From assembly GCA_028711675.1 (NCBI GenBank), contig JAQTRT010000018.1, positions 1 to 20,235 on the forward strand: a stretch of 20,235 nucleotides of DNA, read 5' to 3'. The notes beneath the pieces were generated by a model. It made no database searches. It was given only the letters and a program-made list of their open reading frames with translations, and had not been told where the DNA came from. The translations under genes were made by a program, and so were the position numbers. Shown one piece after another: positions 1-8,136 of this stretch (within the stretch, counting starts at the first letter, position 1; each line of letters starts with the position of its first letter). This DNA comes from a bacterium (lineage in GTDB: Bacteria; Spirochaetota; JAHITG01).

Positions 1-1
1 G

Positions 2-424
2 GCTCTGAGCCTTCCCTTTGACGACCTGCTTCATGTGAAGACAAAATCGTATATTCTTGACCGTGTGAAGGAGAAGCTCCTGACGCCGTTCGGGCTGAGG
101 ACACTGTCCGTTGATTCCCCTTCCTACATCCGGAGTTACAGCGGGAAACAGCCGGAATCCGCCTATAACGGCATTATCCATCCGTACCTGCTGAGCCATT
201 ATACCACAGCGTATCTGAAGCTCAATCATTATTCCAAACAAGCGCGCGATGATGTTAAATATCTGCTGTTGAACTTTGAAAAGATGATCAAAGAGGATAT
301 AATCGGTTTTTTCCCCCAGTATGTCAATTCCCTGCCGCCTTATTCACCGGCAGGTCTTCCGGACCATAGCCTTACTTTTGCCAGTTACATCCAGATCCGG
401 ACCAAGGAACTGGATTCTTTCTAA
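2..424 (+). CDS. Glycogen debranching enzyme (amylo-alpha-1,6-glucosidase type), C-terminal fragment
   Basis: The frame is open from the first bases of the window, so this is the 3' end of a gene whose start lies outside. An internal GTG at 35 is not a credible start because readable protein (LSLPFDDLL) continues upstream of it. The phrase LLTPFGLRTLS followed by a Tyr/Ser-rich stretch, then AYNGIIHPYLLSHY, matches the order of the C-terminal (alpha/alpha)6-barrel of prokaryotic glycogen debranching enzymes, where the usual text is close to LLTPYGLRTLSP and YHxGTVWPWLL. Such enzymes hydrolyse alpha-1,6 branch points during glycogen breakdown in the cytoplasm. This copy is diverged: the usual VWPW reads IHPY, and the usual QAWS-type stretch near the end reads PDHSLTF. 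A related GH15/GH133-like glucosidase is the main alternative. It ends 18 bases before the next gene and is probably co-transcribed with it. Confidence 0.62.
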   Translation, partial: ALSLPFDDLLHVKTKSYILDRVKEKLLTPFGLRTLSVDSPSYIRSYSGKQPESAYNGIIHPYLLSHYTTAYLKLNHYSKQARDDVKYLLLNFEKMIKEDIIGFFPQYVNSLPPYSPAGLPDHSLTFASYIQIRTKELDSF

Positions 425-442
425 ACAATAAGGAGCGCTATT

Positions 443-1855
443 ATGGAAAAGAAAAGTAAATATGAAAAACTGGTCTTGAAGGAAAAATCAGCCTGGCTTC
501 TGATGAAGGAAGACGAGAAAAAAGGTCTGGAAAAGCTGAGCCGGGAATATCTGGATTTTTTAAACCAGTGCAAGACAGAAAGGGAGTGCGTCTCTTACTT
601 TTATGAGGCTGCCGTAAAAAAGGGTTTTACGGAGGTCAAGGATTTCCTTTCGTCCGGGTCTGTAAAGCCCGGCCGGAAGATCGTCAGCACCAACCGGAAC
701 AAGAACATTATCCTGACTGTAGTGGGGAAAAGGCCCATGGAAGAAGGGCTGAATATTATCTGCGCTCATATGGATTCGCCGCGTCTGGACCTGAAGCAGA
801 ATCCGTTGTATGAAGATACGAATCTGGTGTTTTTAAAAACCCATTATTACGGCGGGATAAAAAAATTCCACTGGCTGAACATCCCGCTGGCCATCCATGG
901 CCGGATCGTTAAAATAAACGGGGAAACCATTGATCTTAAGCTGGGTGAGAAGGAAGAAGACCCTGTTTTCCTCATCCCGGACCTCCTGCCTCATCTTTCC
1001 AAGAAGCTGAGCGAGAAGACCGTGACTGACGCTTTCCAGGCAGAGAACCTTAATCTGGTCATGGGGCATATCCCGGTGGATGAGGATGAAAAAGAAGCGG
1101 TCAAGATCAATATTCTGAAGATGCTGAACGAGCAGTACGGCTTTGATGAAAAAGATTTTAATTCCGCGGAACTTGAGATCGTACCGAGTCTGAAAGCCCG
1201 GGAAGCCGGTTTTGACAGAAGCTTTATCGCGGGTTACGGCCAGGATGACAGGATCTCTTCTTTCCTGGCTTTCCAGGCCCTGATGAACACGGAACAGCCG
1301 GACCGGACCAGCGTGGTCTTATTGATCGATAAAGAAGAGGTGGGCAGCGAAGGGAACAGCAGCATCCAGTCCAAGTTCTTTGAGCTGTTCATCAGCGACC
1401 TTCTGGAGAAGACGGGCAAAGAATACAGTGAGAAGGTCTTAAAGAAGACCTTATATAACAGTTACGCCATTTCAGCGGATGTGGATTCCGCCTTTGATCC
1501 TAATTACAAGGATGTGTTCGATATACGGAATACCAGCAAGATCGGCTACGGCCTTGTTCTTGTCAAATACACCGGCCACGGAGGAAAATACGGTGCCAGT
1601 GACGCGAACGCGGAATATATGGCCCGTATCAGGAAGCTCCTGACAGATCATCAAGTGATCTTTCAGTTCGGGTCCATCGGCAAGATCGACGAGGGCGGCG
1701 GCGGTACCATTTCCAAGTTCCTGGCTTCTTACGGGATGGAGATCGTGGATGCGGGTACTCCTGTACTGGGCATGCATTCACCGTACGAGCTTACCTCAAA
1801 AGCCGATCTCCATGAAGCCCTCAAGGCGTTTACCGTGTTTTTTAGTAAGATGTGA
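443..1855 (+). CDS. M18-family zinc aminopeptidase (aspartyl aminopeptidase type)
   Basis: This 470-residue protein is full length for family M18, whose bacterial members are about 430-470 residues. M18 enzymes are cytosolic two-zinc peptidases that remove N-terminal residues, often acidic ones. The family's metal and catalytic signatures are all present in order: CAHMDSPR with His109, GQDDRIS with Asp268, DKEEVGSEGN with Glu298/Glu299, SADVDSAFDPNY with Asp346, and GMHSPYE with His445. The bridging motif GKIDEGGGGT is also intact near residue 413. The start is the ATG at 443, with AAGGAG seven bases upstream. There is no signal peptide, which fits a cytosolic enzyme. It lies 18 bases after the debranching-enzyme gene and is followed by a good intrinsic terminator, so the two are probably one transcript that ends here. 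Exact substrate preference cannot be read from the sequence. Confidence 0.95.
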   Translation: MEKKSKYEKLVLKEKSAWLLMKEDEKKGLEKLSREYLDFLNQCKTERECVSYFYEAAVKKGFTEVKDFLSSGSVKPGRKIVSTNRNKNIILTVVGKRPMEEGLNIICAHMDSPRLDLKQNPLYEDTNLVFLKTHYYGGIKKFHWLNIPLAIHGRIVKINGETIDLKLGEKEEDPVFLIPDLLPHLSKKLSEKTVTDAFQAENLNLVMGHIPVDEDEKEAVKINILKMLNEQYGFDEKDFNSAELEIVPSLKAREAGFDRSFIAGYGQDDRISSFLAFQALMNTEQPDRTSVVLLIDKEEVGSEGNSSIQSKFFELFISDLLEKTGKEYSEKVLKKTLYNSYAISADVDSAFDPNYKDVFDIRNTSKIGYGLVLVKYTGHGGKYGASDANAEYMARIRKLLTDHQVIFQFGSIGKIDEGGGGTISKFLASYGMEIVDAGTPVLGMHSPYELTSKADLHEALKAFTVFFSKM

Positions 1856-1938
1856 TAGAACGGTACGAAATAAAGAGAGTAAATGATCTGGGGGGTGCGT
1901 GATAAACTGGAAAATATTGAGCTTACAGTGTTAAATGC

Positions 1939-1967
1939 GGGAACTCCATTGAGTTCCCATTGTTTTT
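1939..1967 (+). terminator. Intrinsic terminator after the aminopeptidase gene
   Basis: A perfect 8-bp stem (GGGAACTC, loop CATT, GAGTTCCC; 1939-1958) is followed by ATTGTTTTT. It lies 84 bases after the aminopeptidase stop codon. The minus-strand reading has no T run after the stem, so it works for plus-strand transcription only. Confidence 0.78.
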
Positions 1968-2098
1968 GAGCGGTTCAATTTTTTCGGTCCCTACACGGCC
2001 TCCCGGAGCCTTTGTCCAGGCGGATATGGGGATTGGCCGGGATCATATAAAAAAGACAGGTCTCGTTCTGTGCCGTTTTTAAATCAATAATCAAGATA

Positions 2099-3019
2099 AT
2101 GAAAAAGCCCTACTATTCACTGAAAGATTACTTTGCGAAAAAGTATAATAAAAAAATACACAAGATCACCATTGACGCGGGTTTCACCTGCCCTACGCGG
2201 GATGGTACCAAGGGAAGGGACGGCTGCCTTTACTGTGATGCCCGGGGAAGCGGTAACGGATCGTTCAACCGGGGTATGAGCGTGGCTGATCAGGTGAAGC
2301 AGGCCAGGAAATATCTCCGGGAAAGACACAACGCCGAGAAATTCTTTCTTTATTACCAGGCTTTTACCAATACATACGCTGACGCGGGAAGATTAAAAGC
2401 CGTTTACGACGAAGGGCTTGGATGCGATGAAGGGGATATTGCCGGGCTTATCATCGGCACGCGGCCTGACTGCGTGGACGAGGAAAAGATAAGGCTCATC
2501 GCGGGGTATCATCCCGGGTATGAAGTGTGGATCGAGTACGGTCTGCAGTCCATCCACCAGAGAACACTCGATCTCATCCAGCGGGGACACGGTAAAGAAG
2601 ATTATAGCCGGGCTGTGCGGATGACCGAATGTTTTCCCGTGAACATGACCACGCATATCATCGTGGGCCTGCCGCATGAAACACACAACAAGATCATGGA
2701 GACGATACGGTTTATTTTAAAAACAGGCGGGGTCAGGAGCCTGAAGATACATTCTCTGTACATTCCCCTGGGATCAAAACTGGCGGAGTTATACCAGAAG
2801 GAAAGATTCAAGCTGATGACCAGGGATGAATATATCCGGACAGCGGCTGATATCCTGGAGGTCCTGCCGCCGGACATCATCATAAGCCGGTTGACCGGAG
2901 AAACAAGCAGGGCGGAGCTGCTGGCGCCGGAATGGGTGCTGGACAAGCAGGGCGTGATCCGGGGAATAACGGAAGAGCTCAGGAGAAGAGGGTCCTGGCA
3001 GGGAAAGCATTCCGGATAA
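2099..3019 (+). CDS. TIGR01212-family radical SAM protein (YhcC/YtqA-like)
   Basis: The protein has 306 residues, the normal size for the TIGR01212 family. The N-terminal phrase KKYNKKIHKITIDAGFTCPTRDG is highly characteristic. The [4Fe-4S] cluster is held by Cys31, Cys43 and Cys46, the wide CX11CX2C spacing of this family rather than the common CX3CX2C. Other family hallmarks are YYQAFTNTYA near residue 115, IIGTRPDC, VWIEYGLQS, RGHG and IIVGLPHE. The enzyme is cytosolic and uses S-adenosylmethionine to form a 5'-deoxyadenosyl radical. The Bacillus member YtqA has been linked to tRNA wobble-uridine modification; applying that here is inference. The ATG at 2099 is the only plausible start, because the frame closes at 2048 with no other start codon between. 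There is no clear Shine-Dalgarno sequence in front of it. It sits downstream of a terminator, so it probably has its own promoter, but none is obvious. Confidence 0.9.
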   Translation: MKKPYYSLKDYFAKKYNKKIHKITIDAGFTCPTRDGTKGRDGCLYCDARGSGNGSFNRGMSVADQVKQARKYLRERHNAEKFFLYYQAFTNTYADAGRLKAVYDEGLGCDEGDIAGLIIGTRPDCVDEEKIRLIAGYHPGYEVWIEYGLQSIHQRTLDLIQRGHGKEDYSRAVRMTECFPVNMTTHIIVGLPHETHNKIMETIRFILKTGGVRSLKIHSLYIPLGSKLAELYQKERFKLMTRDEYIRTAADILEVLPPDIIISRLTGETSRAELLAPEWVLDKQGVIRGITEELRRRGSWQGKHSG

Positions 3020-3047
3020 AAGTTTGTTCTGTCCTCTCTCCTTGGTC

Positions 3048-3950
3048 CTATAGCTTCATGATATAAGCTAACGCATAATAAGAAGGCAGGTGGTTCACGC
3101 TGCTGGTTCCCGGGCTGTCTGAGCCTGTGGAACCGGATGAGGAGCCGCCTGAGGTCGATGTCGAAGCGCCTCCTGTGCTGCCGGGTGATGCGCCGTCTGT
3201 TGTCCCGGAATAAGAGTGGCTGTGGGGGTCAGTCTGGGGCTGCCAGCGCATGGATGAGGTAGCCCGGTCCACCCATTCGCTGATCGAAGTGTTGCCTGTC
3301 GTACCGCTGTAAGTATGCGTGTGTGCCATAGTGTGGGTATGGCTGATATCATGAGTATGGCTCATAGTGTGGGAATGGGAATTGACCGTATGGGAATGGG
3401 TCGTACCGCCTCCTGTACTATCCGGTGTGTACGAGGTCCCGGCTCCGATGACAAAACGGTCCCTCAGGTTAGGCGTCAGTTTCCCGTCATGGATAAGGCC
3501 GTCGCACAAAGCCCATCCCGTTGGTATGGTTGCTATCGAGCCGGACCACAACATAATGGTACCGGCCGGCACGCCGTTGTCGGCATAAAGGGCATAAGGG
3601 ACACTAGTGAGCCGTTCGCGCGGCTGGAGCACATCCGAATCCACCTGCACCTCCAGGTATTTTTCATTGGAAGCCCATATGATATTGCTGAAGGGGATAG
3701 GGGAACCCAGGGACGTGGTCTGGCCGACCCAGGTATTGAATATTCCGTTGGTCATGTGAACGGTCTGCACGTCACTTGACCAGAGGGCCGACCCTCCTGA
3801 AGAAACCGGATAGATCCTGAAGATGACGGACTGGTTGCCGCTGAAAGGAACCCCGCCCTGTATCAGTTTTCCCTGGTAATTGATCATCTGGGGTGCCCGG
3901 GCATTCAGGGAACCAGCCAGCAGGAAAACCAGAACGATCTGTATATACAT
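3048..3950 (-). CDS. Exported tail-collar-like protein with alternating His-rich segment
   Basis: This 300-residue protein starts with a signal peptide (about residues 1-18, VLVFLLAGSLNARA). Residues 22-122 form a domain beginning INYQGKL and ending in PRERLTSVPYALYAD, a pattern common in exported proteins of environmental diderms. Residues 128-170 (GTIMLWSGSIATIPTGWALCDG ... PNLRDRFVIGAG, interrupted here) match the phage tail-collar (DUF/PF07484-like) fold. Residues 185-213 alternate His with small residues (ten His in HxH pairs), and the protein ends in NHLPSYYALAYIMKL, the usual collar C-terminus. A Gly/Ser/Thr-rich stretch lies between (about 248-285). HxH ladders in tail fibres can hold metal ions along a trimer axis, so a trimeric surface fibre is likely. 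The start has AGGAGG six bases upstream. It is 105 bases behind the OmpA-family gene, so it may share that transcript or have its own weak promoter. It converges on the radical SAM gene, with only 28 bases between the stops. The cellular role is unknown. Confidence 0.82.
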   Translation of the reverse strand: MYIQIVLVFLLAGSLNARAPQMINYQGKLIQGGVPFSGNQSVIFRIYPVSSGGSALWSSDVQTVHMTNGIFNTWVGQTTSLGSPIPFSNIIWASNEKYLEVQVDSDVLQPRERLTSVPYALYADNGVPAGTIMLWSGSIATIPTGWALCDGLIHDGKLTPNLRDRFVIGAGTSYTPDSTGGGTTHSHTVNSHSHTMSHTHDISHTHTMAHTHTYSGTTGNTSISEWVDRATSSMRWQPQTDPHSHSYSGTTDGASPGSTGGASTSTSGGSSSGSTGSDSPGTSSVNHLPSYYALAYIMKL

Positions 3951-3956
3951 GATAAA

Positions 3957-3962
3957 CCTCCT
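3957..3962 (-). promoter_or_regulatory. Strong Shine-Dalgarno sequence for the collar-like gene
   Basis: AGGAGG on the minus strand lies six bases before the ATG at 3950 and confirms that start. It is the strongest ribosome-binding site of the leftward run. Confidence 0.85.
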
Positions 3963-4034
3963 GAATGAAAGGAAGATGCTGTACCGTCTGATATTATTTT
4001 TTGATAAAATGGGGCTTTAAAAAAGGAAGGAGGA

Positions 4035-4049
4035 TCGCCGCCCCGGCGA
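4035..4049 (-). terminator. GC-rich hairpin just after the OmpA-family gene, weak terminator candidate
   Basis: A 6-bp stem (TCGCCG / CGGCGA, loop of three) lies six bases past the stop of the OmpA-family gene. On the minus strand a T run precedes the stem, and a pyrimidine-rich stretch ending in TTTTTT follows about ten bases later. This is not a classical terminator. It could partly terminate transcription or stabilise the upstream mRNA end, separating the last gene from the first four. Confidence 0.35.
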
Positions 4050-4055
4050 AAAAAA

Positions 4056-6215
4056 TTATTTTGTCAGTATTTCCACCCTTCGGTTGATCTGCCTTCCTTC
4101 CTTGGTCGTATTGTCTGCTTTGGGACTTTGATATCCTTTCCCGATGGAAATGATATCCTTGAATTTTTTGTCGATCCGCTTGAGAAGGTAGTTGCGGACG
4201 GAATGGGCCCGTTTTTCGGATAAACTCTTGTTGTACCGTTCTGTCCCGATATTGTCCGTGTGGCCTATCAGGATGAGATTATTGATCTCGTTGTTGTTGA
4301 TCCGTTTGACGAGAGAATCCAGAACAGGATAGTATTCTTTCTGCAGCGCGCTGGAATTGAACTTAAAATTGATATCCGAGAACTTAACAGGCTCCGGTTC
4401 TTTTTCATAAAGATAGATAAGGTTTGAGGTCCGGCCGATATTACAGGCGTTGTCTTCCGCGCTCAGCCGGACCATATAGTTCTCGTCGGGGATCACGTAT
4501 ATTCCGTTATTATCCTTGAAATTCCAGGAAAACACGGTCTGATCCTCAACCGGCGTGATAAGGTTCTGATAATAAAAATCCCGGTTGGAACTGTATATTT
4601 TTAATTCCAGGATTTTAATACCGTTGGTGTCAAAAAGACCGGGTCTTAGCACCAGGTTTGTCATGACCCGGAGATTGATCACGGTATTGGTTAAATCCAG
4701 ACTGAGCCGGGGGGGAGTTGTGTCCAGGACAGCTTCGCCGGGTCTGGAGACGTTCTCTTCCCTGCCCATAGCATCATTAGATATTGAAATATAATAAAGT
4801 CCGTCCGGAGCCTGTCCGTTGATCTCATCGCGTCCGGACCAGGAGAACAGGTTCACATTGGAGGGGAAATAGACGGTCTTGACCCTTTCCTGGAGGGAAT
4901 TGTTTATCACCAGGAACCGGTCCATGATGTCGCCCTGGATGCTGATGTTCAGGTCGTCGCATGATCCGTCCTGATTGGGGGAAAAGTACCGGTCCATCCT
5001 CAATACAACGGGTTTCTGGTTGATGACCGTAAGGTTTTTTACCAGGGTGTTGGTGATGACATTATTAAAAATGTAAGAATAGGTATGAATGACGAACTGA
5101 TGCGTGCCTGAAGCGTTCTCATTGGGAATAAGCTTGAAGGAAAAGTCCCTGCTGGCCTGCGGTTTAACATCACTGGTCTGCATTTCATTCTCCGTGAGGT
5201 ACGTGAACTGGCCGTCAGCGGAGGAATGGACCTTCACCCTGATCTTCTGGAACGGGAATTTTGAATTGTTCTTGCAGTTTAAGTTGATAAAGAAAGGGGC
5301 GATTCCGGTCTTGTCCGGCATGGAGAGGATGAAGTCCATGTCCCTTACCGAGTATTCTTCGCCGTGATAAAGCCCGTAGTAAAATTCATAGTTCCGTTCC
5401 ATCTCTTCGGTATAGGGTTTGGCCAGCCAGTAGAAGGATATGGAGCTGTCGTTGATGCTCAGTATGTCCTTTTTAAAGGAGTCTTTCTTTATCTCGGGTA
5501 TCTTCCAGAAATTATCCTTGAACAGCTCCCAGCTGGCCATGATCACCTCATCCGGTTTTTTTTCCTTTTCCTCCGGAAAAGAGATCTGGAATTTAATGTT
5601 TATGTCCTTGTCCGTTCCTACGGTATAACCGTAAGGAGGAAGGTCGTCCCGGTACAGGTTCCTGTATCCTGTGATGCGGCCGATACCGGGCATGAAGAAA
5701 GGTACACCGTCATTCTCACCCAGGAATGTGTCGAGTGTGAACCGCAGCCCGATCTGGGGCCTGTCGCTGCCTTTGTTCAGTATCTTATACATGACCTTCA
5801 GTGTGTCCCCGTTGTTGATGCTGTAAGGACTGCCTGTCAGCATGAGGATCTGCTTTACATAAACAGAACCGATCTTCCATTCGGACAGGATAGTGCTGTC
5901 ATCAAGCTTTTTAGGAGGGATCGTGAACCGGCCCTGGGAGGAGCCATACACATGATCCGTGCCGTTGATCCTGATGGTGGCAAACGATGTGGAGGGCACC
6001 TTCCCGTTATAAGTAAGGAATGTATCTCTGGGTTTGATCGATTTTAAGATGAAATGAGCTTCTGATCTGTCAACGAACAGTTCCAGGTAAGCGTTTTTGA
6101 TCTTGATCTCCTTTATTTCCTGTGTCCAAAGGGTGTGCGGGGCCAGGAATAAAAGAAAAAGAATAAAACGGATAGCGGGAGGACACCGTACCGGGAGAAA
6201 AATACTTTTCTTCAT
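4056..6215 (-). CDS. OmpA-family protein with FlgD-like Ig domain, peptidoglycan-anchored
   Basis: The 719-residue product has an N-terminal signal peptide (hydrophobic core about residues 15-30, FILFLLFLAPHTLW). Residues 35-400 hold a beta-rich region I do not recognise. Residues about 405-500 contain FSPNQDGSCDDLNI and FSWSGRDEINGQAPDGLYYI, the FlgD-like / gliding-motility-associated pattern. A second similar block lies at about 515-600 (FSWNFKDNNG). Residues 612-718 are an OmpA C-terminal domain: the core GHTDNIGTERYNKSLSEKRA (651-670) carries the conserved Asp, the LSxxRA helix and the final NRRVEI. This domain binds meso-diaminopimelate of peptidoglycan, so the C-terminus is periplasmic. 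No N-terminal lipoprotein Cys and no OmpA-type barrel are visible. It follows the propeller-TPR gene by 26 bases. Its Shine-Dalgarno match is weak (AGGT nine bases upstream), which may mean translational coupling. Confidence 0.88.
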   Translation of the reverse strand: MKKSIFLPVRCPPAIRFILFLLFLAPHTLWTQEIKEIKIKNAYLELFVDRSEAHFILKSIKPRDTFLTYNGKVPSTSFATIRINGTDHVYGSSQGRFTIPPKKLDDSTILSEWKIGSVYVKQILMLTGSPYSINNGDTLKVMYKILNKGSDRPQIGLRFTLDTFLGENDGVPFFMPGIGRITGYRNLYRDDLPPYGYTVGTDKDINIKFQISFPEEKEKKPDEVIMASWELFKDNFWKIPEIKKDSFKKDILSINDSSISFYWLAKPYTEEMERNYEFYYGLYHGEEYSVRDMDFILSMPDKTGIAPFFINLNCKNNSKFPFQKIRVKVHSSADGQFTYLTENEMQTSDVKPQASRDFSFKLIPNENASGTHQFVIHTYSYIFNNVITNTLVKNLTVINQKPVVLRMDRYFSPNQDGSCDDLNISIQGDIMDRFLVINNSLQERVKTVYFPSNVNLFSWSGRDEINGQAPDGLYYISISNDAMGREENVSRPGEAVLDTTPPRLSLDLTNTVINLRVMTNLVLRPGLFDTNGIKILELKIYSSNRDFYYQNLITPVEDQTVFSWNFKDNNGIYVIPDENYMVRLSAEDNACNIGRTSNLIYLYEKEPEPVKFSDINFKFNSSALQKEYYPVLDSLVKRINNNEINNLILIGHTDNIGTERYNKSLSEKRAHSVRNYLLKRIDKKFKDIISIGKGYQSPKADNTTKEGRQINRRVEILTK

Positions 6216-6241
6216 TATTATCAGACCTGTATTTTACGGAT

Positions 6242-8086
6242 TTATTTCATTTTCTCGTTTTCCATGAATTTCTGCCTGACAAGTTTCAGCTTTTCATAGA
6301 CATCCTTGTAGTCCGACTTGTAAAAGATGACCTTTTTAAAGGCATCGATGGCCTGTTCATATTTGTTCTCTTTCATGTTCTTGATGCCCTTCTGGTAAAT
6401 GGCCTCGATCTGCTTTTCATGAGCCGCTTCCTTGAATGACATGATGTCCGTTTTCAGGGAATCGATCTCGGATTTGATCTTGGGGGGGATAGAGCCGATA
6501 TCCATGATCTTCACATAAGCTTTCAGCGCGTTCTCCTTGTCCCCTTTCCTCAGGTAATTATTCACATCCTGTACCAGTTTATTGATCACTTGCGTGGTTT
6601 CCACTTCATCCATAGCGGCCTTACACATGATGATGTTCTCTAAAATTGTATAATCATCCGGCATCAGGGACGCGGCGTTTTCCCATAATTTCAAGGCGTC
6701 CTGATATTTTCCCTGCTTGTACAGTCCGATGGCGTCGTTATCCAGTTTTTCAGCCCGGATGAGCTTTCGCCTTTCGTTCTCGTATTTTTCGGCCAGCTGG
6801 ATGTACTTATCCATGACCCCGCCTTCATTGTAGGTCTTTTTGACCTGGTTCAGGATGACGGAAGCCTTAATAAAATTCTCCGCCATGAGATGGTCGATGG
6901 CCTCAATAAAATTTCCTTTGGCAAAATTATCCTTCATTTTAACTGTGATGGCTTTCAGCTGGTCTTTAACTTCCGCATTAACCCGGGTGTCGAGGTCTTT
7001 GATCTTTTTGATCTCGCTGTATTTTGCGCCTTTCTGCAGAATGAGCCTGGATTCAATAAGGTTCCCTTTCAGATATTCTTCCTTGGCTTTCTCAAAATAG
7101 TAATTGGCCATTTTGATGGCTACATCCATTTTTTGTTCGCCTGATATCAGGGCCTTGAATCCTTCCGTGGTCCGGTACCAGGTCATCCGGCCGTTGATCT
7201 GGAAGAAGATGAAATCGAATTGTTTCTCGACTGTTTTTACGATGGTGAGGCGGCAGTCCCCATCCGACCGGTACTGATTGAAAGATGTGTCTGGTGAGAC
7301 CGCATAATTGATTTCTTTAAAATAAGGTTCGAATTTCGTGCCGTCATTACGGTAATAAAAAAGATAACCTTCCCAGTTACCGATGAACAGGTCCGGGTCG
7401 TTATCCTGGTCAATGTCGATAAAATACGGGACTGAGCATTCTCCCACATCGATCTTATGGAAAGAGCTTTCCATGGTCTCAGCCATGTTGACAGCCTGGA
7501 ATATGGGTTTATGGGAATCGCCGGCATTCTGATAATAATTGATAAAGCCGTCCCTTTCGCCGATGAACAGGTCCATGTCGTTGTCACCGTCTATATCTAT
7601 GAAGACGGGATAGGAGTTATATCCTACATCGATGTTGAAATAACTGGTCTCCTTGGAGTTTCCTTTGTTGATCTGTTTTAGTTTTGGCTGGGTGGGCGTG
7701 CCGATGTTCTCATAGAAGCTCAGGCAGCCGCTGATGTTCCCCAGGAACAGGTCCTGGTCGCCATCCTGGTCGATATCGATCCAGGCCGGTACGGCAGCGT
7801 TCAGCGTACAGACACCTTCAAAGGAGTTCTTGATGGATGCGCCGCTGTTCTCCATGACGTATTTCGGGTCGTTATTGCTACCTGTGTTCCGGTAAAATTC
7901 CAGGTAGCCTTCCCAGTTGCCGATAAAGAGGTCCAGGTCGTTGTCCGCATCAATGTCAACCAGGCAGACAGCCGGAAATTCCCCGACTTTTATATTTTTA
8001 AAATCCGTGCTTATTTCTTCCCATGGCTTGGCTTCCGATACCTGCGTGCTCAGAATGAAAATGAGGATGCATAGAACTTTGTTCAT
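6242..8086 (-). CDS. Exported FG-GAP/VCBS propeller protein with C-terminal TPR/helical region
   Basis: The product has 614 residues from the chosen start. A signal peptide (about 1-19, VLCILIFILSTQVSEA) leads into four FG-GAP/VCBS-type blades at about residues 38-68, 100-128, 160-188 and 220-248. Each blade has a DIDxDxDxDLFIGN calcium-loop pattern followed by YYxNxG. From about residue 320 the protein is Lys/Glu-rich and helical, with TPR-like units at about 454-487 (AIGLYKQGKYQDALKLWENAA, interrupted here) and 560-595 (YQKGIKNMKENKYEQAIDAFKKV in part). The ATG at 8086 is preferred over upstream ATGs at 8131 and 8092 because AGGAG lies eight bases before it and the signal peptide then begins directly. 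It follows the PorV-like/TolB-like gene by 50 bases and precedes the OmpA-family gene by 26. A paralogue with the same order of domains is at 16674-18725. Probable roles are protein-protein contacts at the envelope; the function is unknown. Confidence 0.87.
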   Translation of the reverse strand: MNKVLCILIFILSTQVSEAKPWEEISTDFKNIKVGEFPAVCLVDIDADNDLDLFIGNWEGYLEFYRNTGSNNDPKYVMENSGASIKNSFEGVCTLNAAVPAWIDIDQDGDQDLFLGNISGCLSFYENIGTPTQPKLKQINKGNSKETSYFNIDVGYNSYPVFIDIDGDNDMDLFIGERDGFINYYQNAGDSHKPIFQAVNMAETMESSFHKIDVGECSVPYFIDIDQDNDPDLFIGNWEGYLFYYRNDGTKFEPYFKEINYAVSPDTSFNQYRSDGDCRLTIVKTVEKQFDFIFFQINGRMTWYRTTEGFKALISGEQKMDVAIKMANYYFEKAKEEYLKGNLIESRLILQKGAKYSEIKKIKDLDTRVNAEVKDQLKAITVKMKDNFAKGNFIEAIDHLMAENFIKASVILNQVKKTYNEGGVMDKYIQLAEKYENERRKLIRAEKLDNDAIGLYKQGKYQDALKLWENAASLMPDDYTILENIIMCKAAMDEVETTQVINKLVQDVNNYLRKGDKENALKAYVKIMDIGSIPPKIKSEIDSLKTDIMSFKEAAHEKQIEAIYQKGIKNMKENKYEQAIDAFKKVIFYKSDYKDVYEKLKLVRQKFMENEKMK

Positions 8087-8094
8087 GAACATGA

Positions 8095-8099
8095 CTCCT
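8095..8099 (-). promoter_or_regulatory. Shine-Dalgarno sequence that sets the start of the propeller-TPR gene
   Basis: AGGAG on the minus strand is eight bases before the ATG at 8086 but only three before the ATG at 8092. It therefore favours the shorter start, which also gives a clean signal peptide. Confidence 0.75.
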
Positions 8100-8136
8100 T
8101 TGGGAGATGATCCCGGCTTGTGGTCCAGCATGCTTT

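Noticed and set aside
3310..3395. Short tandem repeats reminiscent of a CRISPR array
   Set aside because: Units are 6-18 bases, irregular, without spacers, and are explained by codons for alternating His.
3315..3779. A plus-strand frame with repeated Met/Gly/Val/Ser/His units
   Set aside because: The repeats are the reverse reading of the histidine ladder in the collar-like gene, which has a strong ribosome-binding site and known domains.
3048..3950. Prophage remnant suggested by the tail-collar domain
   Set aside because: No other phage genes are nearby, and the protein has a signal peptide and an N-terminal domain typical of bacterial exported proteins.
5364..6047. A 227-codon plus-strand open frame
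   Set aside because: It is opposite the OmpA-family gene and has no domain, signal or ribosome-binding site of its own.
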